Shown: positions 1-6,354, counted from the stretch's first letter. The stretch is DNA of 10,000 nucleotides from Asticcacaulis sp. (GCF_020217185.1 NZ_JAIWNX010000077.1:1-10000), one strand, 5' to 3'. The notes: generated by a model not told the origin, from the letters alone. Numbers and translations are program-made.

Positions 1-754
1 CGCCTGCGGCCTGCCACCAGCGGATATAGGTCTGGCCATAGACCTGCGCCGCCTGACTGCGATCGGCGGCATAGGTGTCGAGCACATCGAGATCGGCCTG
101 ATAACCGCCGATCTTTTGCAGGGCGGCGCGGCTCATCCACGGCTGAATCTTCGACCCGCCCCATGAGGCATTGATCAGGCCGATGGGCACATTGACGTGG
201 GTTTGCAGATCACGGGCGAAATTATAGCACACGGCTGACCAGTTGGGCGTGGTGGCGGGGGACGCCGTCTGCCATTCGGTCGGGGCGAGAAAGTGCGATT
301 GCGGCGTGAAGGCCTGCGTCTTCTGCACCGTCATCATGCGGATGGTCGGGTTCTGCGAGGTGGCGATCTGCTCCGCCGCGCCGATCGTGTCCTTCAGGTT
401 CCATTCCATGTTCGACTGACCGGAACAAAGATAGACATCGCCTACCAGCACATCGGACACGGTCTGCTTCACCGCGCCGGCCGAGGCGGTCAGCACATAG
501 GGGCCGCCCGCTGACAGGGGGGGCAGTTCGGCGCGCCAATGCCCGGTCGCGTCGGTCAGCGCCGTCACGCGGGCAGAGCCGAAGCTCAGCGTCACCGTCT
601 CGCCCGGCTTGGCCTCGCCCCAGACGGGGACGGGCCGGTCGCGCTGAAGCACGGCATGGTCGCGGAACACGTCAGCCAAAATGGGTTTGTCCTGTGCCTG
701 AGCCGCCATAGGCAGGCTGAGCGCGATAAGGCCGGCAAGCCAGTGTCGTCGCAT
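1..754 (-). CDS. Sialate O-acetylesterase family protein (SASA domain), N-terminal 251 residues; cut by window edge
   Basis: Secreted SGNH-type carbohydrate esterase that removes acetyl groups from sialic acids or, in many environmental bacteria, from other acetylated glycans. The frame stays open from the ATG at 754 to the left edge, so the C-terminal half is outside. Residues 1-20 form a signal peptide (positive MRRHW start, hydrophobic core, AQA cleavage site), placing the enzyme in the periplasm or outside. The segment around residues 27-100 (AVLQRD, VPVWGEAKPGE, LPPLSAGGPY) is the usual N-terminal beta-sandwich. The nucleophile motif GQSNME follows, with Ser114, and a second family block, INASWGGSKIQPW, lies at 194-206. 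The start is supported by a GGGAG ribosome site just upstream. The catalytic Asp/His expected later in the family are not visible here. The true substrate cannot be told from sequence; acetylated xylan or pectin side chains are as likely as sialic acid. Confidence 0.9.
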   Translation of the reverse strand, partial: MRRHWLAGLIALSLPMAAQAQDKPILADVFRDHAVLQRDRPVPVWGEAKPGETVTLSFGSARVTALTDATGHWRAELPPLSAGGPYVLTASAGAVKQTVSDVLVGDVYLCSGQSNMEWNLKDTIGAAEQIATSQNPTIRMMTVQKTQAFTPQSHFLAPTEWQTASPATTPNWSAVCYNFARDLQTHVNVPIGLINASWGGSKIQPWMSRAALQKIGGYQADLDVLDTYAADRSQAAQVYGQTYIRWWQAAG

Positions 755-778
755 GGTAATAACTCCCTGTGTGTTATT

Positions 779-796
779 GTTAGCGCTAACGCTAAC
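779..796. promoter_or_regulatory. Palindromic LacI-type operator upstream of the esterase gene
   Basis: A perfect 12-bp palindrome, GTTAGCGCTAAC, occupies 779-790, and its half GCTAAC is repeated immediately after at 791-796. It lies 25-42 bp upstream of the esterase ATG. Operators with a central GCGC and flanking TTA/TAA arms are typical of LacI/GalR-family sugar repressors, including xylose-responsive ones in Caulobacter-like bacteria. A possible -35 hexamer TTGACC (minus strand, 818-813) lies just before it, so a bound repressor would block the promoter or early transcript. I could not place a convincing -10. The regulator itself is not in the window. The palindrome is seen directly; its binding protein is inferred. 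Confidence 0.6.
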
Positions 797-822
797 CCCG
801 CCCGCCCCCGCCGGTCAAACGC

Positions 823-854
823 AAAAAGGCCGGACACCCTGCGGCATCCGGCCT
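823..854 (-). terminator. Rho-independent terminator after phoX
   Basis: On the minus strand an 8-bp GC-rich stem (AGGCCGGA / TCCGGCCT, arms 847-854 and 827-834) with a 12-nt loop runs straight into five T residues (827-823). It begins 23 bp past the phoX stop and ends before the esterase promoter region, so it should separate the two co-oriented genes. Confidence 0.85.
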
Positions 855-876
855 ACTTTAGTCGTATAATATGATT

Positions 877-3327
877 TTACAGCGCGATCACGCCGCCGTC
901 CGTCTTGGTGATGACGATGGTGGCCGAACGCGGACGACCCGCCGTGGTGCCCGACTGGCTGTAGGGCCAGTTAGAGGACGGGGTCGTCGGCGTACCGCCT
1001 TCGCCCGGATGCTGGATATTGACGAACAGGGTACGACCATCCGGCGTCGAATCGATGCCGGTGATTTCGCACTCCTTCGGCCCGACGAGGAAGCGGCGCA
1101 GTTGCATCCCCGGGGCCTTGCCCACAAAGGTGCTCTGCGTGGCCGTCGCGCCGCCCGTGCCCGTATTGGTAATGGTGCGCGCACCGCCGTCGCCGACACG
1201 CCCCGGCATGGCCGCCAGCATCATGCAGTTGGTGACGTCGGTATAGGCCCCGTCGTCCGTCTGGATCCACAGCAGCGGATTAACCAGACCACCGGCATTG
1301 CTGCTGCGCGAGAACCACAGACCGTCGGGGCTCGAGAAGTCGTTGGTCGCGTCAAGGCCGGAGATATTGATATGGGTCGCATCCAAATCGGCCCCGGCCC
1401 CGAAGGCGTAGATGTCCCACTGGAAGCTGGTGGCTTCGGCATTGTCGCCCGCTTCGCGCAGGCGGATGATGTGGCCGTTCGGGTTGCCGAAGTTATTGGT
1501 CGTCCCCCTTGGGTCATTATAGTGACGCGGGTTGGCGGCATTGGTGCCGGTCAGCGGGCGGTTCGAGGCGTTGTTGTTGGTCAGGGTCAGATAGACCTCG
1601 CCATTGGCCGGGTTAACCGCCGCCCACTCCGGACGGTCCATCTTGGTCGCGCCGAGAACATCAGCCGCCAGACGGGTATTGATCAGCACGTCCGCCTGAT
1701 TGGCGAAGGCATAGGTGGTGTTGGCCGCCGTCAGCACGCCCGTACCGAAGACGAGTGGCAGCCACACACCCTGACCCGTGGCGTCGAAGCGCGCCACATA
1801 AAGCGTGCCGTTATCGAGATACTTGTCCCCGATGGCCAGACGATCCGTGGCGTTGGCGTCCGCCGCCGACCACGGCGTGGCCGACACGAACTTATAGAAA
1901 TATTCGCCGCGCGAATCGTCGCCCATGTAGAAGACCGGCTTGCGGCCCGCCACAAAATTGGCCGGCCACGCGCCTTCGTGACCCATGCGGCCCAGCGCCG
2001 TGCGCTTGCGCGGCACCGAATTGGCGTCATAGGGGTCGATTTCGACCACCCAGCCGTACTGGTTGGCTTCATTGCGGTAATCACCCGTGCCGTCCGCGGC
2101 CTTGGTCGTATCGACCGTGGTGTTCCACTTGGAAAACTTCCACTGATCGGCCGCGTTGGCAGCCGTCACCGTGGCCCAGTTATTGGCCCCGGCGGCCCCT
2201 TGCGACAGGCCGTAGCGGTTCAGCGCCACCACAGATTTGGCGCTGCGGTTGGCGTTGTCGCCCGACGCGCGGCGGAAATAGCCGGCCCAGTTTTCTTCGC
2301 AGGTCAGGTAGGTGCCCCAGGCATTGACGCCGTTGGCGCAGTTGTTGATCGTGCCGCGCGCCATGGTGCCTTCGGGTGAAAAGACGGTCTTGAGTTGCGC
2401 ATCGCCGCGCGCCGGGCCGCTCAGTGTCATCGGCGTATTCGGCGTGATGCGGCGGTTGAGCGCCCCACCCTGCACATAGGTCCAGGTGCCGCCCGACTGC
2501 ATGACTTCGACGACGCTGACGCCGTGGGCTTCGATTTCCTTCAACGCCTCGGCTTCCGGACGCGCGCCAGAAACCAATGTCGGGCCATTAATATGCAGAT
2601 ATTGCTCGGAAATATTCTCGTGGTTCATAACCAGGAGGCCGCGCGTCGAGCTGTTGGCATCGCGCGCCGTGCCCGTAGCGGCCAGACCGAAGAAGGCCAT
2701 ACCGTCGTGGTGATCGCCCGCGCGACCGGCAAAGTTGGTGTCGGTGCCGTTATTGGCAAAGGCCGCCACACCCGACAGGATCGGGTCGCCCATGCGGTAC
2801 AGCACGCTGACCGAATAGCCTTCCGGCACGGTCACGATATCGTTCTTGTTCTTGGCCACGGCGGTGAAGCCGAGCTGCGCCGGGTTGATGGTGACCAGCG
2901 TGTCCTGATAGGTGCTGCGGCCCTGACCATCGACGGCGGTCAGACGGAATTCCAGATTGGTGGTCCCGGCGACCGAAGGCGCGATAAAGGTCGGGTTGGG
3001 CGTATTGGCGTTGCTCAGGGTGACCGACGGACCGGCGACCTGCGTCCAGCTCAGGCTCGCCGCCTGGGTGGCGCTGCCGTTGAGCGTGACGACGCGGCCC
3101 GAGGTCGAAGCCCCGACCTGACCGGCATTGATGACGGCCGCCGATTTGTTGTCGTCGCTGCCGCCGCAGGCGCTCAGGCCAAACAGACCGGCCACGGCCA
3201 CCATGCCGCCCAGCAGTTGACGGCGCGACTGGCGCTCAGCGATCACGTCGCTCAGCGACGGATTGGCCGAGGTGTTGAACTCAAGATCACCGTCGCTGTG
3301 ACGGCCGGTCAGCTTGGAATCGGACAT
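877..3327 (-). CDS. phoX: PhoX-family (DUF839) alkaline phosphatase, Tat-exported probable lipoprotein with N-terminal PKD/REJ-like domain
   Basis: 816-residue phosphatase of the PhoX family, iron/calcium enzymes that release phosphate from organic esters outside the cytoplasm. Residues 34-40 (SRRQLLG) form a twin-arginine signal, followed by a hydrophobic stretch and a lipobox-like LSAC ending at Cys54, so it is probably folded before export and lipid-anchored. Residues about 65-150 look like a PKD/REJ-type beta-sandwich (VTLNGSAT, LSWTQVAGPSV, LTAVDGQGRS), an addition to the usual PhoX. Family blocks follow in order: LLVMNHEN 231-238, INNCANGVNAWGTYLTCEEN 327-346 (Cys330 is the likely iron ligand), WVVEIDPYD 426-434, KRTALGRMGHEGA 441-453, MGDDSRGEY 468-476, MDRPEW 563-568, NPNGHI 615-620, SPDGLWF 666-672, KECEITG 751-757 and IQHPGE 771-776. 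An AGAGGGG ribosome site supports the start. No key block is missing. Phosphate-starvation control is likely (see upstream repeats). It stands alone, with terminators on both sides. Confidence 0.9.
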   Translation of the reverse strand: MSDSKLTGRHSDGDLEFNTSANPSLSDVIAERQSRRQLLGGMVAVAGLFGLSACGGSDDNKSAAVINAGQVGASTSGRVVTLNGSATQAASLSWTQVAGPSVTLSNANTPNPTFIAPSVAGTTNLEFRLTAVDGQGRSTYQDTLVTINPAQLGFTAVAKNKNDIVTVPEGYSVSVLYRMGDPILSGVAAFANNGTDTNFAGRAGDHHDGMAFFGLAATGTARDANSSTRGLLVMNHENISEQYLHINGPTLVSGARPEAEALKEIEAHGVSVVEVMQSGGTWTYVQGGALNRRITPNTPMTLSGPARGDAQLKTVFSPEGTMARGTINNCANGVNAWGTYLTCEENWAGYFRRASGDNANRSAKSVVALNRYGLSQGAAGANNWATVTAANAADQWKFSKWNTTVDTTKAADGTGDYRNEANQYGWVVEIDPYDANSVPRKRTALGRMGHEGAWPANFVAGRKPVFYMGDDSRGEYFYKFVSATPWSAADANATDRLAIGDKYLDNGTLYVARFDATGQGVWLPLVFGTGVLTAANTTYAFANQADVLINTRLAADVLGATKMDRPEWAAVNPANGEVYLTLTNNNASNRPLTGTNAANPRHYNDPRGTTNNFGNPNGHIIRLREAGDNAEATSFQWDIYAFGAGADLDATHINISGLDATNDFSSPDGLWFSRSSNAGGLVNPLLWIQTDDGAYTDVTNCMMLAAMPGRVGDGGARTITNTGTGGATATQSTFVGKAPGMQLRRFLVGPKECEITGIDSTPDGRTLFVNIQHPGEGGTPTTPSSNWPYSQSGTTAGRPRSATIVITKTDGGVIAL

Positions 3328-3366
3328 GCGGGGAGCCCCTCTGAATTATCTTCGGTGGCCCTTCTT

Positions 3367-3417
3367 CCGACGGTTGTGTGACGGCGGTTTGAAGACTTGG
3401 TAGTGGTTTTATGACAA
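3367..3417 (-). promoter_or_regulatory. Possible PhoB binding region (Pho-box-like 11-bp phased repeats) upstream of phoX
   Basis: Reading the minus strand towards phoX, TTGTCAT is found at 3417-3411, then, exactly three 11-bp steps on, CCGTCAC at 3384-3378, and one further step CCGTCGG at 3373-3367. Pho boxes are 7-bp CTGTCAY-like units repeated every 11 bp with 4-bp AT-rich gaps; the gaps here include AAAA and ACAA. The two intermediate positions (CCACTAC, TCTTCAA) match poorly. A GATAAT hexamer at 3350-3345 could be a -10, but its start point would fall inside the ribosome site, so the promoter itself is unresolved. The position about 40-90 bp before a PhoX gene makes PhoB control plausible. 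Confidence 0.4.
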
Positions 3418-3420
3418 GCC

Positions 3421-3470
3421 GAAAACAGAAAGGGGCGCAGGGCTTTGGCCCTGCGCCCCTTTCTGTTTTC
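3421..3470 (-). terminator. Very strong terminator after trcR: 23-bp perfect inverted repeat
   Basis: Arms 3421-3443 and 3448-3470 are perfectly complementary with a 4-nt loop. The GC core (ten bases of GC-rich sequence next to the loop) is flanked by AAAACAGAAA / TTTCTGTTTT, so the hairpin ends in T-rich sequence on either strand and could stop transcription both ways. It starts 12 bp beyond the trcR stop codon and directly abuts the phoX upstream region, insulating phoX from trcR transcription. Confidence 0.93.
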
Positions 3471-3482
3471 TGTTATTCGGAC

Positions 3483-4193
3483 TCAGTATTCGTCGTCTTC
3501 CTCGTCGTGGACGGGCTTGGACGGGGCCGAGCCGAAGACGTCTTCGACCGTCAGGTCGGCCTTGCGCGAGAAGGTCTCTTCTTCGTCGTCGAACGGCACC
3601 ACGACCGGGGCGGCGGGTTGCAGCGACGGATCGTCCAGCGGGATGCCCAGCTTTTCGGCCTGCTTGCGCTTCACTTCGGCAGCCTTTCTGACGGCGGCGT
3701 CCAGCTCGATCTGCGAGACGAGGCCCAGCGTCACCGGGTCCACCGGCTTGAGGTTGGCGGCGTTCCAGTGGGTACGGTTGCGCACCTGCTCAATCGTGGT
3801 CTTGGTGGTGCCGAGCAGCTTGGAAATCTGCGCGTCGGTGACTTCCGGGTGGTTCTTGACGAACCAGTAGATGGCGTCCGGGCGGTCCTGACGGCGCGAC
3901 ACTGGCGTGTAGCGCGGGGCCTTCTTTTGCGGCTTGAGCAGTTCGGCGTGGCGGCTCTTTTGCGCCTGCATACGGTAGGACGGGGTCTTTTCCGCCTTGT
4001 CCAGTTCTTCGCGGGTCAACTGACCATTGGCGATCGGGTCGGCCCCGCGGATGTCGCGCGCCACTTCGCCGTCGGCAATGCCTTTCACTTCGAGCAGGTG
4101 CAGGCCGCAGAAATCGGCGATCTGCTCGAACGAGAGGCTGGTATTATCGACCAGCCACACGGCGGTCGCTTTCGGCATCAGGATATCGGCCAT
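3483..4193 (-). CDS. trcR: DUF1013 cell-cycle transcriptional regulator TrcR
   Basis: 236-residue protein matching the DUF1013 family. Its Caulobacter member, TrcR, has been reported to associate with RNA polymerase and to control cell-cycle transcription. The N-terminus MADILMPKATAVWLVDNT is the family signature. Residues 20-46 (LSFEQIADFCGLHLLEVKGI) read as a first helix-turn-helix. Residues 104-140 (PDAIYWFVKNHPEVTDAQIS, LLGTTKTTIEQVRNRTHW) are a second, more conventional one. A charged linker and coiled helix (158-182) and an acidic tail (200-236, ending DEEDDEY) follow. I chose the ATG at 4193 over an in-frame GTG at 4205 because the family starts at MAD and a GTGAGA ribosome site precedes it. 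It lies 124 bp downstream of the quinone oxidoreductase on the same strand, and a strong terminator follows. No helix or conserved block seems damaged. Confidence 0.87.
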   Translation of the reverse strand: MADILMPKATAVWLVDNTSLSFEQIADFCGLHLLEVKGIADGEVARDIRGADPIANGQLTREELDKAEKTPSYRMQAQKSRHAELLKPQKKAPRYTPVSRRQDRPDAIYWFVKNHPEVTDAQISKLLGTTKTTIEQVRNRTHWNAANLKPVDPVTLGLVSQIELDAAVRKAAEVKRKQAEKLGIPLDDPSLQPAAPVVVPFDDEEETFSRKADLTVEDVFGSAPSKPVHDEEDDEY

Positions 4194-4213
4194 ATTCAGT
4201 CTCACAAATAGCT

Positions 4214-4238
4214 ACGCCCGGCCTTTGCGACCGGGCGT
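4214..4238 (-). other. Hairpin in the region between the oxidoreductase gene and trcR
   Basis: Arms ACGCCCGG (4214-4221) and CCGGGCGT (4231-4238) make an 8-bp stem with a 9-nt loop. It lies 21 bp ahead of the trcR ATG and about 80 bp past the oxidoreductase stop. There is no T-tract after it on the minus strand, so a terminator or attenuator for the upstream gene is possible but weak. It may simply structure the trcR leader. A GATTC site (4244-4248), the target sequence class of the CcrM methylase, lies next to it. Confidence 0.4.
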
Positions 4239-4317
4239 GAGGGGATTCTTGTCATCGCTATAGACCGATTTTTCATCGAAGGGAATAGGATTATCAGCGA
4301 CAAAACGGGTAGCCGGT

Positions 4318-5289
4318 TCACCACCTCAGCACCACCTTGCCCGTATGCTGGCCACTATCGAGATAGGCCTGCGCCGCCCCGGCGTCGGCGGCGTCGAACA
4401 CCCTGGCCAGCACCGGACGGATGGTCCCGCCTTCGATCAGCGGCCACACCCGTTCGGCCACTGCCGCGCTAAGGCGGGCCTTTTCGTCGGCGCTGCGCGG
4501 CCTGAGCATCGAGCCGGTGAGTACGCCCTGTTTCTGCATCAGGCGCGGCAACTCGATTTCGGTGGTGTTGCCGCGGATCATACCGACCTGCACGATGCGC
4601 CCACTATGCTTGAGGCACAGGATGTTTTTGGGCGTGTAGTCGCCCCCCATGATATCGAGCACCACATCGGCCCCGCCAAGGTCTTTGACCGGGGTGACAA
4701 AATCACTGTCGCTTGTGTCGATCACGTGATCGGCCCCCAGTGCCTTTACCCACGCCGCCCGCTCCGCCCCGCGCACGGTGGCGATGACGCGCGCACCAAA
4801 CCCTTTTGCCATCATCACCGTCATCGAACCGATACCGGAATTGGCCCCGTGGACCAGCACGGTCTCACCGGCCTGCAAAGCGCCGTGCTCCATCAGATTG
4901 GCATAGACGGTCAGGCACACTTCGGGCAGGCCCGCCGCTTCGGCCTCGCTCAGACCGCGCGGCACGGGCAGGAGGTGGCGGGCATCGACGCTGACGAATT
5001 CGGCATAGCCGCCGCCATTGACCAGGCTGCACACGCGGTCGCCCGCTTTCCACAGATTTTCGTCGCTGTTGACGGTTTCGACCATCCCGGCGACCTCAAG
5101 GCCCATAATCGGCGACGCACCGGGCGGCGGCGGGTAGCTGCCCTGCCTTTGCAGGATGTCGGGGCGGTTTACGCCGGCGTGGCTGACCCGAATTAACACA
5201 TGTCCCCGCCCCACTTCGGGACGCGGCACATCGCCCACATACAGATCATCGGCGCAGTGGCCGCCTTCGCGGATGAGAATAGCTTTCAT
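4318..5289 (-). CDS. PIG3-family NAD(P)H quinone oxidoreductase (zinc-independent MDR superfamily)
   Basis: 323-residue cytoplasmic medium-chain reductase that should use NADPH to reduce quinones or related electrophiles. The PIG3 signature is clear at residues 41-70 (NRPDILQRQGSYPPPP followed by GLEVAG). The Rossmann nucleotide site is HGANSGIGSM at 147-156, with a following TVRG strand end (171-174) typical of NADPH-preferring members. The C-terminal HTGKVVL block (315-321) is the usual end of the family. The catalytic and structural zinc cysteines of alcohol dehydrogenases are absent, as expected. The frame could begin 51 bp earlier (5340), but the MKAILI start fits the family length of roughly 320-330. 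No good ribosome site precedes either start. A TATAAA hexamer at 5334-5329 would, if it is a -10, favour the inner start. Upstream neighbour of trcR, probably sharing its transcript in part. Confidence 0.88.
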   Translation of the reverse strand: MKAILIREGGHCADDLYVGDVPRPEVGRGHVLIRVSHAGVNRPDILQRQGSYPPPPGASPIMGLEVAGMVETVNSDENLWKAGDRVCSLVNGGGYAEFVSVDARHLLPVPRGLSEAEAAGLPEVCLTVYANLMEHGALQAGETVLVHGANSGIGSMTVMMAKGFGARVIATVRGAERAAWVKALGADHVIDTSDSDFVTPVKDLGGADVVLDIMGGDYTPKNILCLKHSGRIVQVGMIRGNTTEIELPRLMQKQGVLTGSMLRPRSADEKARLSAAVAERVWPLIEGGTIRPVLARVFDAADAGAAQAYLDSGQHTGKVVLRW

Positions 5290-5355
5290 GATCAACCGTG
5301 CCGCTTGCTTTCTTCGCCCCGTGGGGGTTTTATAGGACATGTAGAGACATTTACG

Positions 5356-5381
5356 GCCAGCGCAACGGTTCGCGCGCTGGC
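5356..5381. repeat. Dyad in the divergent intergenic region (quinone oxidoreductase / DUF1192)
   Basis: Perfect 8-bp inverted repeat, GCCAGCGC (5356-5363) and GCGCTGGC (5374-5381), with a 10-bp spacer. It lies between the divergent genes starting at 5289 and 5427. There is no T-tract on either side, so it is not an obvious terminator. Its central position suits an operator or an RNA stem in a leader. The function is not known. Confidence 0.4.
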
Positions 5382-5426
5382 TGCAAAGGTTTCCAACCCG
5401 TGATATAACCCCAGAGGAGACGCCGC

Positions 5427-5651
5427 ATGTCGGACGAGGAAGCGTTTACCCCCGCTTTTCGCTCAGGCACCGGGCCGGGCGGGCCGCTGAATGCCTTGAT
5501 CCGTGAGGATCTGAGCGGTTATTCGGTCATCGACCTCAAGGAGCGCATCGGCGCGCTTGAGGCCGAAATCGTGCGTACCCGGACCATGCTCGACTCCAAG
5601 CAGAGTGGTCGCAGCGCGGCGGAAGCCCTGTTCTCCTTCAAGGGGAGTTAG
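5427..5651 (+). CDS. DUF1192 small protein
   Basis: 74-residue protein of the alphaproteobacterial DUF1192 family, whose biochemical role is unknown to me. Residues 30-57 (GYSVIDLKERIGALEAEIVR, then TRTMLDSK) form a single amphipathic, coiled-coil-like helix. The family ends in RSAAEALF, seen here at 62-69, followed by FKGS. The N-terminal 25 residues are glycine/proline-rich and probably disordered. There is no signal peptide or membrane segment, so it is cytoplasmic and likely works as an oligomer or partner protein. An AGAGGAGA ribosome site (5413-5420) six bases before the ATG firmly sets the start. It is followed after 145 bp by rcdA on the same strand, a pairing that I recall recurring in alphaproteobacteria. 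Confidence 0.85.
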   Translation: MSDEEAFTPAFRSGTGPGGPLNALIREDLSGYSVIDLKERIGALEAEIVRTRTMLDSKQSGRSAAEALFSFKGS

Positions 5652-5688
5652 GGCTTTGTTAGGGTTCGGCGTGGCAGGTGCGCGCCCC

Positions 5689-5758
5689 GTCCTGTCGCTT
5701 CGGGTGGCACGCCCGTTGCAGGACGATCAGTGACCTCAGGGGTGCCGTTTGCGCCCCT
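5689..5758 (+). other. Two successive hairpins between the DUF1192 gene and rcdA
   Basis: The first hairpin has outer arms GTCCTG (5689-5694) and CAGGAC (5719-5724) with a nested CGGG/CCCG pair (5701-5704, 5712-5715). The second has arms AGGGGTGC (5738-5745) and GCGCCCCT (5751-5758), with one T-G wobble and a 5-nt loop. Neither is followed by a clean T-run, though a T-rich stretch (TATTGTGTGTTTTG) starts about five bases after the second. They may act as a weak terminator behind the DUF1192 gene or as structure in the rcdA leader, 39 bp before its ATG. Confidence 0.4.
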
Positions 5759-5796
5759 TACGTATTGTGTGTTTTGAGATTTTCCGAAGGCCAGCC

Positions 5797-6315
5797 ATGT
5801 CCGATACCGGTGCCGTAGTTTCCCTGTCCCAGCGTGCGGACCTCGTGCGTGATTTTGCCCGTTCGGACCTGTTCGACCGGACCTTCCGCGAAGGTATGGG
5901 TCTGGTGGAAGAAACGGCCTCCTATCTGGACGGCGATGGCCGCCGCGACTCGCGCATCCTGAGCCGCGAAGACGCCCTGCTCTATGCCGGTGAGTCCATG
6001 CGCCTGACGACGCGCCTGATGCAGATCGCCTCGTGGCTGCTGGTGCAGCGCGCCGTGCGCGAAGGCGATATGGAAGCCACCGACGCCTGCGACGAAAAGT
6101 ATCGCCTGTCGGCCGCCGCCCAGAGCGAATATGGCGACCAGCTCAAGGTGCTGCCGCAGGGCCTGCTGGAACTGCTGGACCGTTCCAACCGCCTGTATGA
6201 CCGCATCTCGCACCTCGATCGCCGCATGTTCGTCGAAGCCGAGGCGGACAAGCCGCAGACCAATCCGGTGCTGGATCAGATGGCCCTGCTGCGCAACACG
6301 TTTGGCAATCTCTGA
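5797..6315 (+). CDS. rcdA: RcdA-type ClpXP protease adaptor (DUF1465)
   Basis: 172-residue protein of the DUF1465 family, which includes Caulobacter RcdA. That adaptor works with CpdR and PopA to deliver CtrA and other regulators to ClpXP at the cell pole around the G1-S transition. Residues about 8-125 match the family's three-helix-bundle core: SQRADLVRDFARSDLFDRTF with EGMGLVEETASYLDG, then YAGESMRLTTRLMQIASWLL (70-89), then QRAVREGDM and the CDEKYRLSA block. The helix LPQGLLELLDRSNRLYDRIS lies at about 122-141. A more variable tail ending NTFGNL follows. A TTG 48 bp upstream is in frame, but the ATG at 5797 starts with the family-like MSD and has a GAAGG ribosome site six bases away. It is cytoplasmic, with no membrane segment. 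thiE follows after 75 bp. The assignment rests on recognised sequence; function in this species is inferred. Confidence 0.87.
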   Translation: MSDTGAVVSLSQRADLVRDFARSDLFDRTFREGMGLVEETASYLDGDGRRDSRILSREDALLYAGESMRLTTRLMQIASWLLVQRAVREGDMEATDACDEKYRLSAAAQSEYGDQLKVLPQGLLELLDRSNRLYDRISHLDRRMFVEAEADKPQTNPVLDQMALLRNTFGNL

Positions 6316-6354
6316 TATCCTCCTCCCCTGAGGCGAAGCGTACGGGATGAAAAA

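Noticed and set aside
871..3381. Long plus-strand open frames (502 and 328 codons) opposite phoX
   Set aside because: They mirror the codon pattern of a clearly real gene, have Arg/Gly/His-rich compositions with no recognisable motif, and lack ribosome sites. Such shadows are expected in GC-rich DNA.
3411..4211. Plus-strand open frame of 266 codons opposite trcR
   Set aside because: Antisense to a conserved DUF1013 gene and overlaps the terminator and the phoX upstream region; composition is that of a shadow frame.
4345..5196. Plus-strand open frame of 283 codons inside the oxidoreductase gene
   Set aside because: The minus-strand product is an unmistakable PIG3 reductase; the plus frame has no motif and no ribosome site.
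5401..5412. TATAAC as a -10 for the DUF1192 gene
   Set aside because: Its start point would fall at or inside the ribosome site, and no -35 lies at the right distance.
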